Below, piece by piece: positions 12,017 to 22,255 of a DNA stretch of 64,000 nt (position 1 is the stretch's first letter; every line of letters starts with the position of its first letter). The position numbers were made by a program, and so were the translations under genes. Under the pieces are notes generated by a model. That model did not search any database. It saw only the letters and a program-made list of their open reading frames with translations, and had not been told where the DNA came from. Source of the stretch: Sipunculus nudus (lineage: Eukaryota > Annelida > Sipuncula > Golfingiida > Sipunculidae); assembly GCA_026874595.1 (NCBI GenBank), contig CM049309.1:28831033-28895032 (forward strand), given 5' to 3'.

Positions 12017-12475
12017 TTGCTTTCATTTTCATTACCAGTTTCAAGTATTTTGCATCCTGATCCTGACTTAATTAGCATGGCGTCAACTATACCTGTCCCT
12101 GTTGTATCAGTCAATAAGATTGTTAGAGGCACTTTTCACCAAGGTGATCATCAGTTTCCATCAGAGTCCATTGGAAAACAGCGTGTGCCCAATTCATTTG
12201 TTGCACTGCTTTATTCCACCCTGCATGATGTTACTGAATGGCAAACAAATGATATGGATACAAAAGGTGATCATTTGTATAGAAAATTGATGTCAGATAT
12301 CCTGGATAAAGGGTACATGGCATGGGATGAAATACCAGAGTATATACAATGTCTTGATCATTACTTCAAGATAAAGCCAACCTTGATCACCGGTGGTTTC
12401 CTTAATCATTCTGATGTGCAAGCACATTATATGTTTTACACTGATGCTTTGGCAGAGATCACTACCAAGAACAAG
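12017..12475 (+). pseudogene. Helentron polyprotein, N-terminal cysteine-protease-like domain (first part)
   Basis: The open frame includes MASTIPVPVVSVNKIVRGTF, then HQGDHQFPSESIGKQR and a WQTNDMD segment. This resembles the protease-like region at the front of some Helitron-type polyproteins (from memory, unverified). In such proteins the GKQ motif would be followed by the nucleophilic Cys; here the codon is CGT (Arg), one transition from TGT, so the domain is probably dead. The likely family start is the internal Met at about 12,077. The frame stops exactly where an inserted HINE begins at 12,476, and the domain continues after it, from 14,013. Confidence 0.55.
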
Positions 12476-14012
12476 TGACCCATGGGTCATTACGCTCAGC
12501 CGACTGGGAAGAGATTTGCAAAAGGAAATTTTATCATCTGAATGGTAGTATATACCCATTCAACTGAAGCATCAAACAGATTAACCAACAGGCTGAGATT
12601 GTGTCTGTTTTAATATATCTAAAAAATAGAAAAAAAAAATTAAAAAAAAAATACAGGTGGCTCCACCAGTCTGCAGAAACTAATAAAAACACTTAATGTT
12701 CAATATCCATGCAAAGAAGCATGGTGGTCTCTGGATTAGTTGTTCAGATATTTCAGCTATCGTATCAATTTTTCCATTATTCTGAGGGACACTTTGCAGT
12801 CCTATTGCTTGGAGGATATAGGTAACAGAGACCTAATTTCAGGTTTCCACAGACACTTTTCATGGGCCTCCTTGCATGACAAGAATGAAGATTCTAGGTC
12901 CAGTTGTTACAATTTGTACCCTGTTGACAGATAACCACATCTTTAAAGGTCTCAAAAATAAAGAAAAAAATTGGTAAAAATTTGAAAAAATATAGGTGGC
13001 GCACCCAGTCTGCTGAAATTGATGGAACATGTCATGATCAATATGTATGCCAAAAATCATGAGCATCAGTGATGTAGTTATTGAGATACTGGAGTTTTTG
13101 TATCAATTTTTCATTATTCTGGGGGGGGGGGGTACTTTTGGAGCCATACAACTTAATGGATATGGGTAACGGAGACCTAATTTCAGGTTTCCATGGAGAT
13201 TTTTCATGGGTCTCCCTGTGTGTAAAGAATGAAGATTCTAGGTCCAGTTGTTATGATATGTGCCCTGTTAACAGATGTTCATATCTTAAAAGGTCTCAAA
13301 AATTGAGAAAAAAATTCGTAAAAAATGGAAAAATACAGTTGGCGCCACCAGTCTGCAGAAACTGATGAAGCATCTCATGATCAATATGCATGCCAAAAAT
13401 CATGACCATCAGTGATGTAGTTAATGAGATACTGAAGTTTTTGTATGAAATTTTTCACTATTCTGGGGGGGTACTTTGGGGCCCCATAGCTAAAAGGATA
13501 TGGGTAACAGAGACCTAATTTCTGGTTTCCATGAAGACTTTTCATAGGTCTATCAGAATGTCAAGAATGAAGATTCTAAATCCAGTCTTTACGATTTGTG
13601 CCCTGTTAACAGAGGTCCACATTTTTAAAAGTCTCAAAAATAGAGAAAAAAAATCGTAAAAAATCGAAAAATACAGGTGGCGCCACCAGTCTGCAGGACC
13701 TGATGGAACACTCCATGATCAATATGTATGCCAAAAATCATGACCATCACTGATGTAGTCAATGAGATATTGAAGTTTTTGTATGAAATTTTTTAATATT
13801 CTGGGGGGTACTTTTGGGCCCGATAGCTCACAGGATATGGGTAACAGAGACCTAATTTCTGGTTTCCAAGGAGATTTTTCATGGACCTTTCAGAAAGTCA
13901 AGTTACAAGATTCTAGGTCCAACGGTTACGATTTGTGCCTGGTTAACGGACAGACAGACGGACAGACAGACAACAGACAAAGAGTGATCGCTATAGCTCA
14001 GCATGACTGAAA
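12476..14012 (-). mobile_element. HINE inserted into the Helentron coding region
   Basis: The left edge is the reversed 3' end: TGACCCATGGGTCA, then TTACGCTCAGCCGA. Four to five ~330-bp modules follow, then a GGACAGACAGACGG microsatellite at about 13,948-13,978 and TAGCTCAGCATGACTGAAA. The final GCTGAGCTAAAA is missing, so the 5' tip is incomplete. Coding sequence of the Helentron protease domain flanks both sides, and joining 12,475 to 14,013 keeps the frame. The exact edge is uncertain by a few bases because AACAAG precedes most family copies. Orientation is opposite to the host element. Confidence 0.75.
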
Positions 14013-14160
14013 GTGTTCATAATAGTAGGAGGCAATGCAATTGCAATTTCATTTCACAAGAATTGTTACTTTGTGTTTGATCCTCATAGCAGAAATCATC
14101 TTGGCTATCCCACACCATGGGGCACATCTGTTCTTCTGACATTTGAAGTACAATCGGAAT
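14013..14160 (+). pseudogene. Helentron protease-like domain, continuation
   Basis: Translating from 14,013 gives VFIIVGGNAIAISFHKNCYF, then VFDPHSRNHLGYPTPWGTSV. The D-P-H signature and the following GTSVLL resemble the Asp/His half of a cysteine-protease fold found in Helitron polyproteins. The likely partner Cys is replaced by Arg upstream. A TAA appears at about 14,160, where the frame must shift by one base to continue into the next segment. Confidence 0.5.
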
Positions 14161-14745
14161 TCTTCCAATATATGTAACTATGCAAATTTGATGAAAGTGA
14201 CTGTCTTTGAAGTAACATATTTCAGAATTACTCGAGTCACTACTAAAGCATTTAAACTTGGACTGATACGGCAAACTAAACAGTCAGCCAACTCAAGTGA
14301 CCTGGCAACTCTGTCAACCATAAACCCCCGGGATAAATCTAAAGAAAGTCCACCTTCACATGGGAATGTTCCTGACGAAGGTGTTCACTTGATTCAAGAA
14401 TATTTTGAAGATCAGCAGCAAAAATTGACAAGAAAACAATATTTGAAAGAGTACATGCGCAAGAAAAGAATGAATCAAACACAAAGGAACAAAGAACGTT
14501 TGAAAGACCAACAAAGGAAACAGCTATCAAGACAAGATAAAACCTACAAAGAAAAAGAACTCTCTGCACAAAAAGCATATAACCAGAAGATAAGAAAAGA
14601 TGAGGTTCGAAGAGCGCATGAGAGAGAGGCTGAGAAACAACAGAAGCAAATTACCATTCATACATATACAAGAATTGCCTACCATGAATATGTTGCCTTG
14701 TACATCAGATTCCACTTCAACCATACTGATCAATTTAAAACGTAA
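14143..14745 (+). pseudogene. Helentron polyprotein, basic coiled segment
   Basis: After a short stretch that completes the protease-like domain (CNYANLMKVTVFEVTYFRIT), a region of about 80 residues is dominated by Lys, Arg, Gln and Glu (KQYLKEYMRKKRMNQTQRNK onward). It looks helical and nucleic-acid binding, as is common just ahead of Rep in Helitron proteins. The meaningful frame changes near 14,640-14,700 to that of the Rep ORF, so the last ~20 residues of this ORF are probably out of frame. Confidence 0.5.
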
Positions 14746-15889
14746 ACTTGAGTACAAAAATGTAGACTGCACCCAAAATGTACGTCCAGCTGTAATACTG
14801 AGTGCACTTCACTACTTGTTGAGACATAGTCAGTTGTATAAAGATGCCAACATTACAATAAATAGTGACTGGCTTCAAACTTTCCAAAATGCACAAGACC
14901 ATGAACCTCTTGGCACAACTGACAATTCAGTGGATGAAAGTGATGATGACCATTATGAAGAAATACCTGAAGATGAACAAGGAGGAATCCTAGATACAAT
15001 GCTTGATGATACTGAACTCACAGGAAATGACATAATATCAGTAGCCCCTAGAAAAGGGCAGAAGCCTTTGAGTCTCTTCCAAGACAAAGATTCAGAATAT
15101 CTGTCATTTCCCTCAATATTCTGTGGACAAAGTAGAATAGACAATGCTGAAAGAAAAACTTCTGTTCATTACAGTGACATTTGCAAATGGGAACTCAGAT
15201 CACTTGATCGCAGAGTTGCTGCAAATGTTCCAAATCTTTTCTACAAAATGAAGAAATTACAAATAGAACAAATTACAGGAAAGGTTAGCCTAGCAATTCA
15301 TCGAATCAAAACTAAGGGGAAGAAATATTCTGTCCAGGATGTCTTGAATGAAAATAAAGTTCATGAGTTGACAAGGTTGGATGAGGGCTACAGAATTTTT
15401 AGATCCATACGAGGCTCTCCTCCATATTTTGAAGCACGTAAAAAAGAACTCTTTGCAATGATTAGACAACTAGGATTGCCAACATGGTTTATATGTCTAT
15501 CAGCTGCAGACACACATTGGGAAGACCTACTGATCATCCTTGGTAAACTGATTGATGGCAAAATGTATTCAAGTGATGATATCAGGCAAATGGATTGGGT
15601 AAATAAAACACGCTTGGTTAAGGCAGATCCTATAACCTGTGTGAGGTATTTTGATCATAGAGTTAATTCCTTCATTCACACAATCTTACAGAGTGCACAT
15701 TCACCTATTGGAAAGCTTGAAGATTTTTTTTACAGGGTTGAATTTCAGCAGCGTGGCTCTCCACATGTTCATATGCTTATGTGGATTGAAAATGCACCCA
15801 TATATGGTCAACATGAGATGGTACTGTCACCAAATACATTGATGAGCATGAGACCTGCTGCAAAAATGATGCAGACCATCAAGATCTGA
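14600..15889 (+). pseudogene. Helentron Rep (HUH) region, N-terminal part
   Basis: This is a 429-codon ORF in the Rep frame. Residues around 125-190 (the acidic DDHYEEIPEDEQGGILDTML, then SVAPRKGQKPLSLFQDKDSE) match the conserved block before Rep in Helitrons. The HUH motif lies in EFQQRGSPHVHMLMWIENAP, with His-Val-His at 15,764-15,772. The expected role is nicking and joining single-stranded element ends during rolling-circle-like transposition. The ORF ends at TGA 15,887-15,889, but homologous sequence continues in another frame (QIHRHSRSCRKNGKPICRFN), so this is a frameshift near 15,860 rather than the natural end. Confidence 0.85.
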
Positions 15890-16249
15890 TAGATCTACAA
15901 ATACACAGACACTCCAGGTCTTGTAGAAAGAATGGAAAGCCAATTTGTCGTTTTAACTTTCCATTACCACCCATGCCAGAAACTAAAATCCTCACACGTC
16001 ATGAGATTGAAGTTGATGAAAAACACAAGCAGAACTACCAGAAGATCTCTCAGGCACTAGCAAGCTTAAATGTTGACAATGACCAATGATTTAATGATTT
16101 CCTAAACTCTCTAGAACTCTCTCTAGATGACTACTACATGGCCTTACGTACTTCCATTAAAGGTCCATAAGTATTCCTCAAAAGGTCACCGTCTGAAATA
16201 AAAACGAATGGATACATGAGACTTTTGTTTACTGCATGGAAAGCAAACC
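15890..16249 (+). pseudogene. Helentron Rep, broken middle part
   Basis: Translation gives the Cys-containing segment HRHSRSCRKNGKPICRFNFP and then LRTSIKGP and similar Rep-like text. In-frame stops lie at 16,087-16,089 (TGA) and 16,168-16,170 (TAA). It links the HUH part to the tyrosine motif. Confidence 0.65.
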
Positions 16250-16560
16250 ATGACCTTCAGTTTATACTTGATCCTTATGCATGTGCAACATACAGTTTCC
16301 TATGTTAGCAAAAGTCAAAGGGGAATGAGTGCTTTGTTAGATGCCGCCTGCAAAGAAGCTAGAAAAGGGGGAAAAACACTCAGGCAGCAGGTGAGAGATA
16401 TGGGAAATCAGTTTTTAAATGCTGTGGAAATAAGTGCTCAGGAAGCAGCATATTTGGTATTACAACTTCCAATGACAAGAGCCACCAGGGATGTAATATT
16501 TGTACCCACTGCCCCTCCAGATGAAAGAACTTTTCTACTCAAGAGTAAAGAACAGCTCTA
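16250..16560 (+). pseudogene. Helentron Rep, catalytic-tyrosine part
   Basis: Contains VSYVSKSQRGMSALL followed by GNQFLNAVEISAQEAAYLVL, the Rep segment that carries the active-site tyrosine or tyrosines. The Tyr of SYVSK is at 16,301-16,303. The preceding conserved stretch LDPYACATY, including a Tyr at 16,291-16,293, is in a different frame. A 1-2-base indel between these codons therefore splits the tyrosine motif. The ORF stops at 16,558-16,560, with homologous sequence continuing beyond. Confidence 0.8.
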
Positions 16561-16819
16561 ACATCTCCCACAAGAGTCAACTGACATAGCAGCAAATAAT
16601 ATCATTGACAGATATTCGAAGCCACCAAAAGCATTTGAAAATTGGTGTCTGGCTGCCTTTGCATCTCAGATTAATATAAAATACCCCTCAAAGGGAGTAG
16701 CTGATGCATTCCATGACAACATGGATGATGATAATGTCAATGATCAAAATGAAGCAAATGCTGATATAAACACAGGAGAAAAGCTCAGCGTCACTTTACC
16801 AAATGGGACAACATATACT
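16561..16819 (+). pseudogene. Helentron Rep-helicase linker, first part
   Basis: The frame remains readable after the stop at 16,558: SKPPKAFENWCLAAFASQIN and an Asp/Asn-rich tract, ending LPNGTTYT. It is interrupted at 16,820 by a TIR element and resumes at 17,677 (RRQVPRVLQYVRYTEKTDPE), which is the usual text just before the Helitron helicase. Confidence 0.6.
16812..16819 (+). repeat. 8-bp target-site duplication (left)
   Basis: CATATACT here is repeated exactly at 17,669-17,676 on the other side of the MITE. Confidence 0.9.
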
Positions 16820-17668
16820 TAGGGTTGGGACGGTTACCGGTATACGGTATTATCACGATATCTGACAGCTACGGTTATCATACCGTCAACTTTCCTATTA
16901 TCGCGATATCACGATATCAATATTTGTTAACGATTTTGGTTCACAAGCGAGCCGTTGAAGTTCAAAATAAATTTATTTCAAAGAATCACATTTATTTTTA
17001 TAAACCACATGTATTTGAATACACGCGTGTGGGTGGAACCGTGTGCTTACAGACTTCGGGATTAGTCAGAAATGTCCGAAAGTAGCAGGATGAATCAGAG
17101 AGGGCAAAAGCTTGAGAATTCCAGGAGAAAATAACATTATAATGAAAGAGCAATAAATACACATGTTTATGCTTTTATTGCATGGAACGAAAATGTCAAC
17201 ATAGAAGTGTCACCACTGAATCGAAAATTCTATACGGGTTGCATATTTTGCCATATACAATTGGGATGGTATATTTAGTCATGATTGGTATGACACGCTC
17301 TCCGAAAATTCGCCGGGATTCTCCGGCTTTTATGTAGCTATAGGAAACTGATGGAAAGTTCTGACAAGCGTGATTCGACGATGGGGGCAGGACTTCCCGC
17401 GCCTCAAGCTTGCACACCTGCAGGACCTTCATGCAACTTACATCACTTAATGACTCATTCTGTGGTACTTGCCAATAGGTATAAATGATATTAATACTTA
17501 ACCCCTTGTATAAAGTCAAGACTTTATAAAGGCGGTTGTTATAAATATCATTGTTGATGGCTTATTAATGTCATTATATATAATTAAAAATATTGTGATA
17601 TCACGGTATATCGCGATAAAATTTGAATAATTATCATGATATCAAAAACCCATATCGTCCCAACACTA
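16820..17668. mobile_element. hAT-type MITE, 849 bp
   Basis: The ends are TAGGGTTGGGACG and CGTCCCAACACTA. These are short imperfect terminal inverted repeats with A at position 2 and G at position 5, as in hAT elements. Subterminal DNA on both sides is rich in GATATC and CGCGATA palindromes. A perfect 8-bp duplication (CATATACT) flanks it, and removing element plus one duplicate restores the Helentron frame (GTTYT then RRQVPR). It has no transposase ORF, so it is non-autonomous; ORFs at 16,825-17,085 and 17,196-17,519 carry no recognisable domain. Confidence 0.9.
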
Positions 17669-17676
17669 CATATACT
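17669..17676 (+). repeat. 8-bp target-site duplication (right)
   Basis: CATATACT is identical to 16,812-16,819. Confidence 0.9.
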
Positions 17677-18062
17677 CGAAGACAGGTTCCAAGAGTTCTA
17701 CAATATGTTCGTTATACTGAGAAAACAGACCCTGAAAACTGCTTTCGTGAAAGGCTACTTTTGTTCACATCATGGAGAGATGAAACCAAAGACCTTTTAA
17801 ATGGTTCACTCACATACTAACACGGAACAATATAACAAGAAAAAAAATACAAATTGAACTCAAAAGAAAACAGTATGAGCACAATGCAGATGTTCTGCAA
17901 GAAGCACAGGACCAAGCTGAGCATGACCATGAAACTGAATATGCACATATAGCTCCTACAACAGAACATGCAGAGAATGAAGATGCAATTCAACACCCAG
18001 TTCCGAGTGAAGAATTTGCTTTTTTTGACCCAGAAAGGTCAGATCATCTGAGAAACTATGAT
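17677..18062 (+). pseudogene. Helentron linker to helicase, second part
   Basis: RRQVPRVLQYVRYTEKTDPE is followed by a stop at 17,818-17,820 and a frame change. A Glu/His/Ala-rich stretch then leads into FAFFDPERSDHLRNYDLTTD. This is typical low-conservation sequence ahead of the Pif1-like helicase. Confidence 0.6.
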
Positions 18063-18422
18063 TTGACAACTGATCTTGGACTGCCACCAAGAACCACTTC
18101 ACAAGAACCATTAACATTGCCTGGTAGAATACCTGATGGAGAGTACAAACAGTTAATACAGGGTCTAAATGAGAATCAACTCACAGTCTTCAAACACATT
18201 ATTAAACATGTAAAATGTTCAACAATACCTTTACACTTATTCCTTACTGGTGGGGCAGGTGTTGGTAAATCAGTTCTGCTCAGAGCTCTCTTTCAAGCCT
18301 TGCATGGTCACTTATGTGGGACTGAAGGTGAAAATCCATTGGACTGCAAGATATTGATTACTGCACCTACAGGAAAGGCTGCTTACAATGTTCAAGGATC
18401 CACATTGCATAATGCTTTTTGA
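18063..18422 (+). pseudogene. Helentron Pif1-type helicase, motifs I-Ia
   Basis: LNENQLTVFKHIIKHV leads to the Walker A motif GGAGVGKS (18,249-18,272), then TAPTGKAAYNVQGSTLHNAF, helicase motif Ia. The domain would unwind DNA during transposition. The frame ends at TGA 18,420-18,422, immediately after HNAF, where homologues continue. I take this as a nonsense mutation, because downstream motifs follow in the same order. Confidence 0.9.
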
Positions 18423-18692
18423 ATTGATCCAAATAAAGGATTTGATTACAGAAAATTGTCATCTGACATCCTGAATACACCGCTGACACAGTACAGGTAC
18501 CTTCACATATTAATGATTGATGAAGTAAGCATGGTAGGAAACCGCATGTTCAATTTTGTAAATTTGCGGCTCCAAGAAATTAAAGGCAACAAAGAACCAT
18601 TTGGTGGTATCCATGTAATTGTTATTGGAGACCTCTTTCAACTTCAACCAGTAATGGACAACTGGATTTTCAAGAACTTGTCTGATAATTAG
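18423..18692 (+). pseudogene. Helentron helicase, Walker B and motif III
   Basis: HILMIDEVSMVGNRMF carries the Walker B DEVSM signature, and GGIHVIVIGDLFQLQPV is the Pif1-type motif III. The frame ends at TAG 18,690-18,692 and homologous sequence resumes at once (LNLWVDTFHMYEPTEIMRQK). Confidence 0.9.
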
Positions 18693-19922
18693 GGACCTCT
18701 TGCACTCAACCTTTGGGTAGACACTTTTCATATGTATGAGCCAACTGAAATCATGCGGCAAAAAAATGATCATGATTTTGCAGAACTTTTGAACAGGCTA
18801 CTTGAAGGACAACACACACAAGCTGACATTGACACCCCAAAATTGTGTCTTGTTGGTGCTAACAGTTCATATCCCTCAAGAACTACTCATTTATTTACAA
18901 ACACCACCAGTGTGGACAATCATAGTATGCAAATTTTCCAGTGTACAAACACAACTAAAGTTATAATTACAGCTGTTGACACAGTAGTAACAGATGTGAC
19001 AGAAGATGTGAAGAAAGATGTACTTTCAAGAATACCAGATAACCCATCAAAAACTTCAGGCCTGCTGAAAACGCTTCAGATTGCTGTTGGTTTACCATAT
19101 GATTTCACCTGCAATGTTGCAGTTCAAGATGGAATCACAAACAGTTGTTCTTGTATATTGAAGAACATACACTACTTGCACAGCAGATCTGTACCCAGTA
19201 TTCTTTGGGTTCAGTTTGAAGATTCAAACATTGGCACAGACACCAGGAGAAATTATCATGCCTTTTACACTCCAGCTATATCAAAAGAATGGACCCCACT
19301 TTTTTTCACCAAGCGCACATTTCACAAGGGCAGGAGACATATACTGGTAACTCGTGGTCAGTTCCCATTAAAAATTGGTGCTGCAAAAACAATATGGAAG
19401 GCACAAGGCAGTTCCCTTGACCAGGTGGTTGTGGATATGACAAGTACCAGAAAACTGAGGCATGCACATTATGTTGCATTGAGCAGGGCAAGAAATATGG
19501 ATGGCTTGCATATATTAAATTTAGATGAAAACAAAATATCAACTGATCCCCAGGTGACAAATGAAATGGCCAGACTGCGTAGTGTTGCTAAACTTGCTCT
19601 TAATTTCATACCACCAACATCTGTACCAACTGATACATTCAAGATAGTATACCATAACACAAGATCTCTTCATTTGCATTTCAAAGATATGATTTCTGAT
19701 TGTCATATCCTTAATACTCATATCATTGCTTTGGCTGAAACTCGTTTGTGTTCTTTGGATACTGATGATTCATATTCTATCCCAAATTTCCAGTTGATCC
19801 GAAATGATCATCAAATAACAGGTTCAACATGTCCGTCTAAAAGACCACACTATGGATTAGCTTTCTATGTGCACAAAAACCTCTGCCTATTCATTCAAGT
19901 GCATCATCAGTCTAAACACTGA
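18693..19922 (+). pseudogene. Helentron helicase C-terminal half fused to endonuclease start
   Basis: EIMRQKNDHDFAELLNRL continues the helicase. TIWKAQGSSLDQVVVDM and HYVALSRARNMDGLHIL are motifs V and VI of the Pif1/RecD family. From about 19,647 the same frame enters an endonuclease domain (KIVYHNTRSLHLHFKDM, then HIIALAETRL with the catalytic Glu region). Direct helicase-EEP fusion is the hallmark of Helentrons as opposed to canonical Helitrons. The ORF ends at 19,922 in a frameshift. The homologous minus-strand copy near 61,590 shows that a few residues are missing here. Confidence 0.9.
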
Positions 19923-20310
19923 TGCATCTGTATTGTTGATAAATACTCCAAGGTCTTCCTTACAACTGATTAGTTTGTACAGATCCCCTCAGTCAAAACT
20001 GTCTGACTTAAAATCAAAGCTTTCCCAGCTTATGACACATGTTAATATCAAAGAACCAGTGTTAGTAATAGGAGATTTCAATATAGATGTTAGTAAACAA
20101 AACAATATATCAGCCTTGAATGATCTTTCACATCTTCTGCACTCTCAACAACTTGTAACAGAAAAGACAACTGATTATGAAAGTCTGATTGATCTTGTAT
20201 TTTCAAACTTCCCTGATGCTACAACTTCAACAACAGAGGCCACATGGTCTGATCATAAAATCTTGTTCACTATTGTTCCAACAACTGTTTTCCAGATTCA
20301 TCTTGATTGA
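19867..20310 (+). pseudogene. Helentron EEP/AP endonuclease domain, C-terminal part
   Basis: Continues the endonuclease in a second frame: LQLISLYRSPQSK, then VLVIGDFNIDVSK with the GDFN signature, SLIDLVFSNFP, and WSDHKILFT with the terminal Asp-His catalytic pair. The meaningful part begins at about 19,920 (TDASVLLIN). All main EEP motifs are recognisable, so this domain decayed less than Rep. It presumably nicks target or donor DNA. The natural stop is at 20,308-20,310. Confidence 0.85.
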
Positions 20311-21180
20311 TAATTTTGATATTAGTTCACAATGACATTGAATCTAATTTCATAGTAATGGTATAAAATTTGATACTATTTTAGACAAACTTAAAATTAC
20401 CCAAAATGAAATTGCTGTTGATATGGATAATTTGATGTCTTTCATATTTTGTTCTAATGTGTAATTCAGAATCTATGCACGCAATGCACAAGACAGAAAT
20501 CTCTCATTTGAGTAAGATACAGTTAAACAACTAGGCAATTTCTGATTAACAACCTATGCACATCATGCACAAGACATGACCTAATTTAAGATCCAGGGGG
20601 TACTTCTAAACATTTCTTGGAAATCTGAAATAATGTCAGTGTCACCTATATTCTGTGAGCTTTGTGAAACTGTTATGAAGTAGTTACTGTAATAATTGGT
20701 AATAACGAAATCCTGACATACACGTATCATCAGAAGATATCAGAGATTGATTAAGCCTGACTTTCAGACAGGCAGAGAAATGCTTTGTCCAGGAGTTAAA
20801 TTAAAAAAGAGAACTGAAGTAACCAACCAGTCATTTAGCCTCCCCCATAATGTTTTCATATTGACCTGCAGTGGACAGGAATCATAATCCGCTGATATCA
20901 CTTTGACTTGGACCTGCCAGTGCATTATTATAAATGTTGTTCAGATCATGATACTTGTTATGTATAATCTCATGTGAGATGAATACTAACACATTTGATT
21001 TGCTCATCTCAGAATAGAACTGTTTAATCCATGTGATTTCGGTTAACATAGATCCTAATGTTATCACTGACATACTTTTCCTAACATACAAGATTCCTAA
21101 GAGTATGGAAAAAGTAAATACAATGCCCAAAGTAAATTTGTGGCATTTAATAATATGTCAAATGTGTATGTTATGAGATA

Positions 21181-21215
<35 letters not shown>

Positions 21216-21577
21216 CAGTGAACTCATGTATATTTTTTCTCTAGCGTCTATAACTGGTCTCTGCAGGCCCTAAGCACAGACTAGCCCAGACTTCTAGGCT
21301 GTGAATAAGACTTCCCATCATCATATTTGTCTTGAAACATTGTCATCCACATGCATCAGTAACTGTAAGTGATATCAGTTTACCTCCCCATCCAATCTGA
21401 TATCAAAACAAAATGGTTTTAGCACTCAGCAGTTGGACAAAAAACTTCTGACAGCTTCTTGGGTCTTCCTGGTAAAAAAAAAGGTCACTGTAACCCATTT
21501 CTAAGGACTACTCATAAAATTTATGCTTTTTTTGCACTCTAGCTGTCATTTTGCTCATTGTTCAACATTCCTTGAAT
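20311..21577 (+). other. Helentron 3' non-coding region
   Basis: No ORF of note. Its last ~100 bp (from about 21,470) is reproduced, reverse-complemented, at 45,841-45,950, next to the HINE terminus there. Confidence 0.6.
21184..21212 (+). repeat. (TA)n microsatellite
   Basis: An uninterrupted run of alternating A and T in the Helentron 3' non-coding region. Confidence 0.9.
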
Positions 21578-21609
21578 TCAGCTGAGCGTCATGGCCCATG
21601 GGCCACTAG
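21578..21609 (+). repeat. 3' terminus of the autonomous Helentron
   Basis: TCAGCTGAGCGTC is the subterminal repeat, the inverse of the family's 5' tip. It is followed by the palindrome TGGCCCATGGGCCA and CTAG. A hairpin directly before CTAG fits the Helitron CTRR 3' end, and the inverted repeat set back from the tip fits Helentron/Helitron2 asymmetry. Confidence 0.8.
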
Positions 21610-22255
21610 TTCATGTATATCACCATTTAAAAAGCTAAGAGAAAATGGCCCAGCTAAAATGAAACTCTGTAAATTATAGAATAATTAACATGAGCTAAAG
21701 CATATGGACTGTGTAATAAATGAAACCTTTGGCCTGAAACCATTTAGTGATGCACCAAAAATATGCCTACGGTAAGTGTCATATAAAAGTTCCATTTCAT
21801 AAACAAATAATGTGTAAAGGTAATTAAAGTTACAAAAGTTAAATATATGCCCATATGAGTTAAAAATTAATCCCACAAAGTTTGACCAATATTCCTAATT
21901 TTAAAACAAGTTATTCACACCTAGGCTAGGCTAACTTTAAGAGATATGAATGAAATGCTACCAAGTATTTATATCCTCTTAAATCTTGTCAGTTAGCACT
22001 TACATTAGGTCCTAATATTTTATCACATCAGAATATTAGGATTGAATTCCTGAACGTTTTTTACTTAATAAAAATCAAAATTGTCCACGTCACAATAAAA
22101 AGAAAAAGAATTTATTTAACATTAAAATTATAAGATTTGTCTTGTTTATTAGTCCTGTGTATTGAAGGGATGGGTGGGGGAGGGGTCTCTGTTGTTACTG
22201 CTCGTCGCTAAAAAAATGTGAAATTATAAGATTCATCTTGTTTATAGTGCAGGTC
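21610..22255. other. No gene; AT-rich flank with a G-rich tract
   Basis: No coding signal is visible. At 22,167-22,185 the + strand has four G-runs separated by 2, 1 and 1 bases, a canonical G-quadruplex pattern. Confidence 0.5.

Noticed and set aside
16825-17519. ORFs inside the 849-bp hAT-type element as a transposase
   Set aside because: They are 86 and 107 codons on opposite strands, with no hAT dimerisation or catalytic motif.
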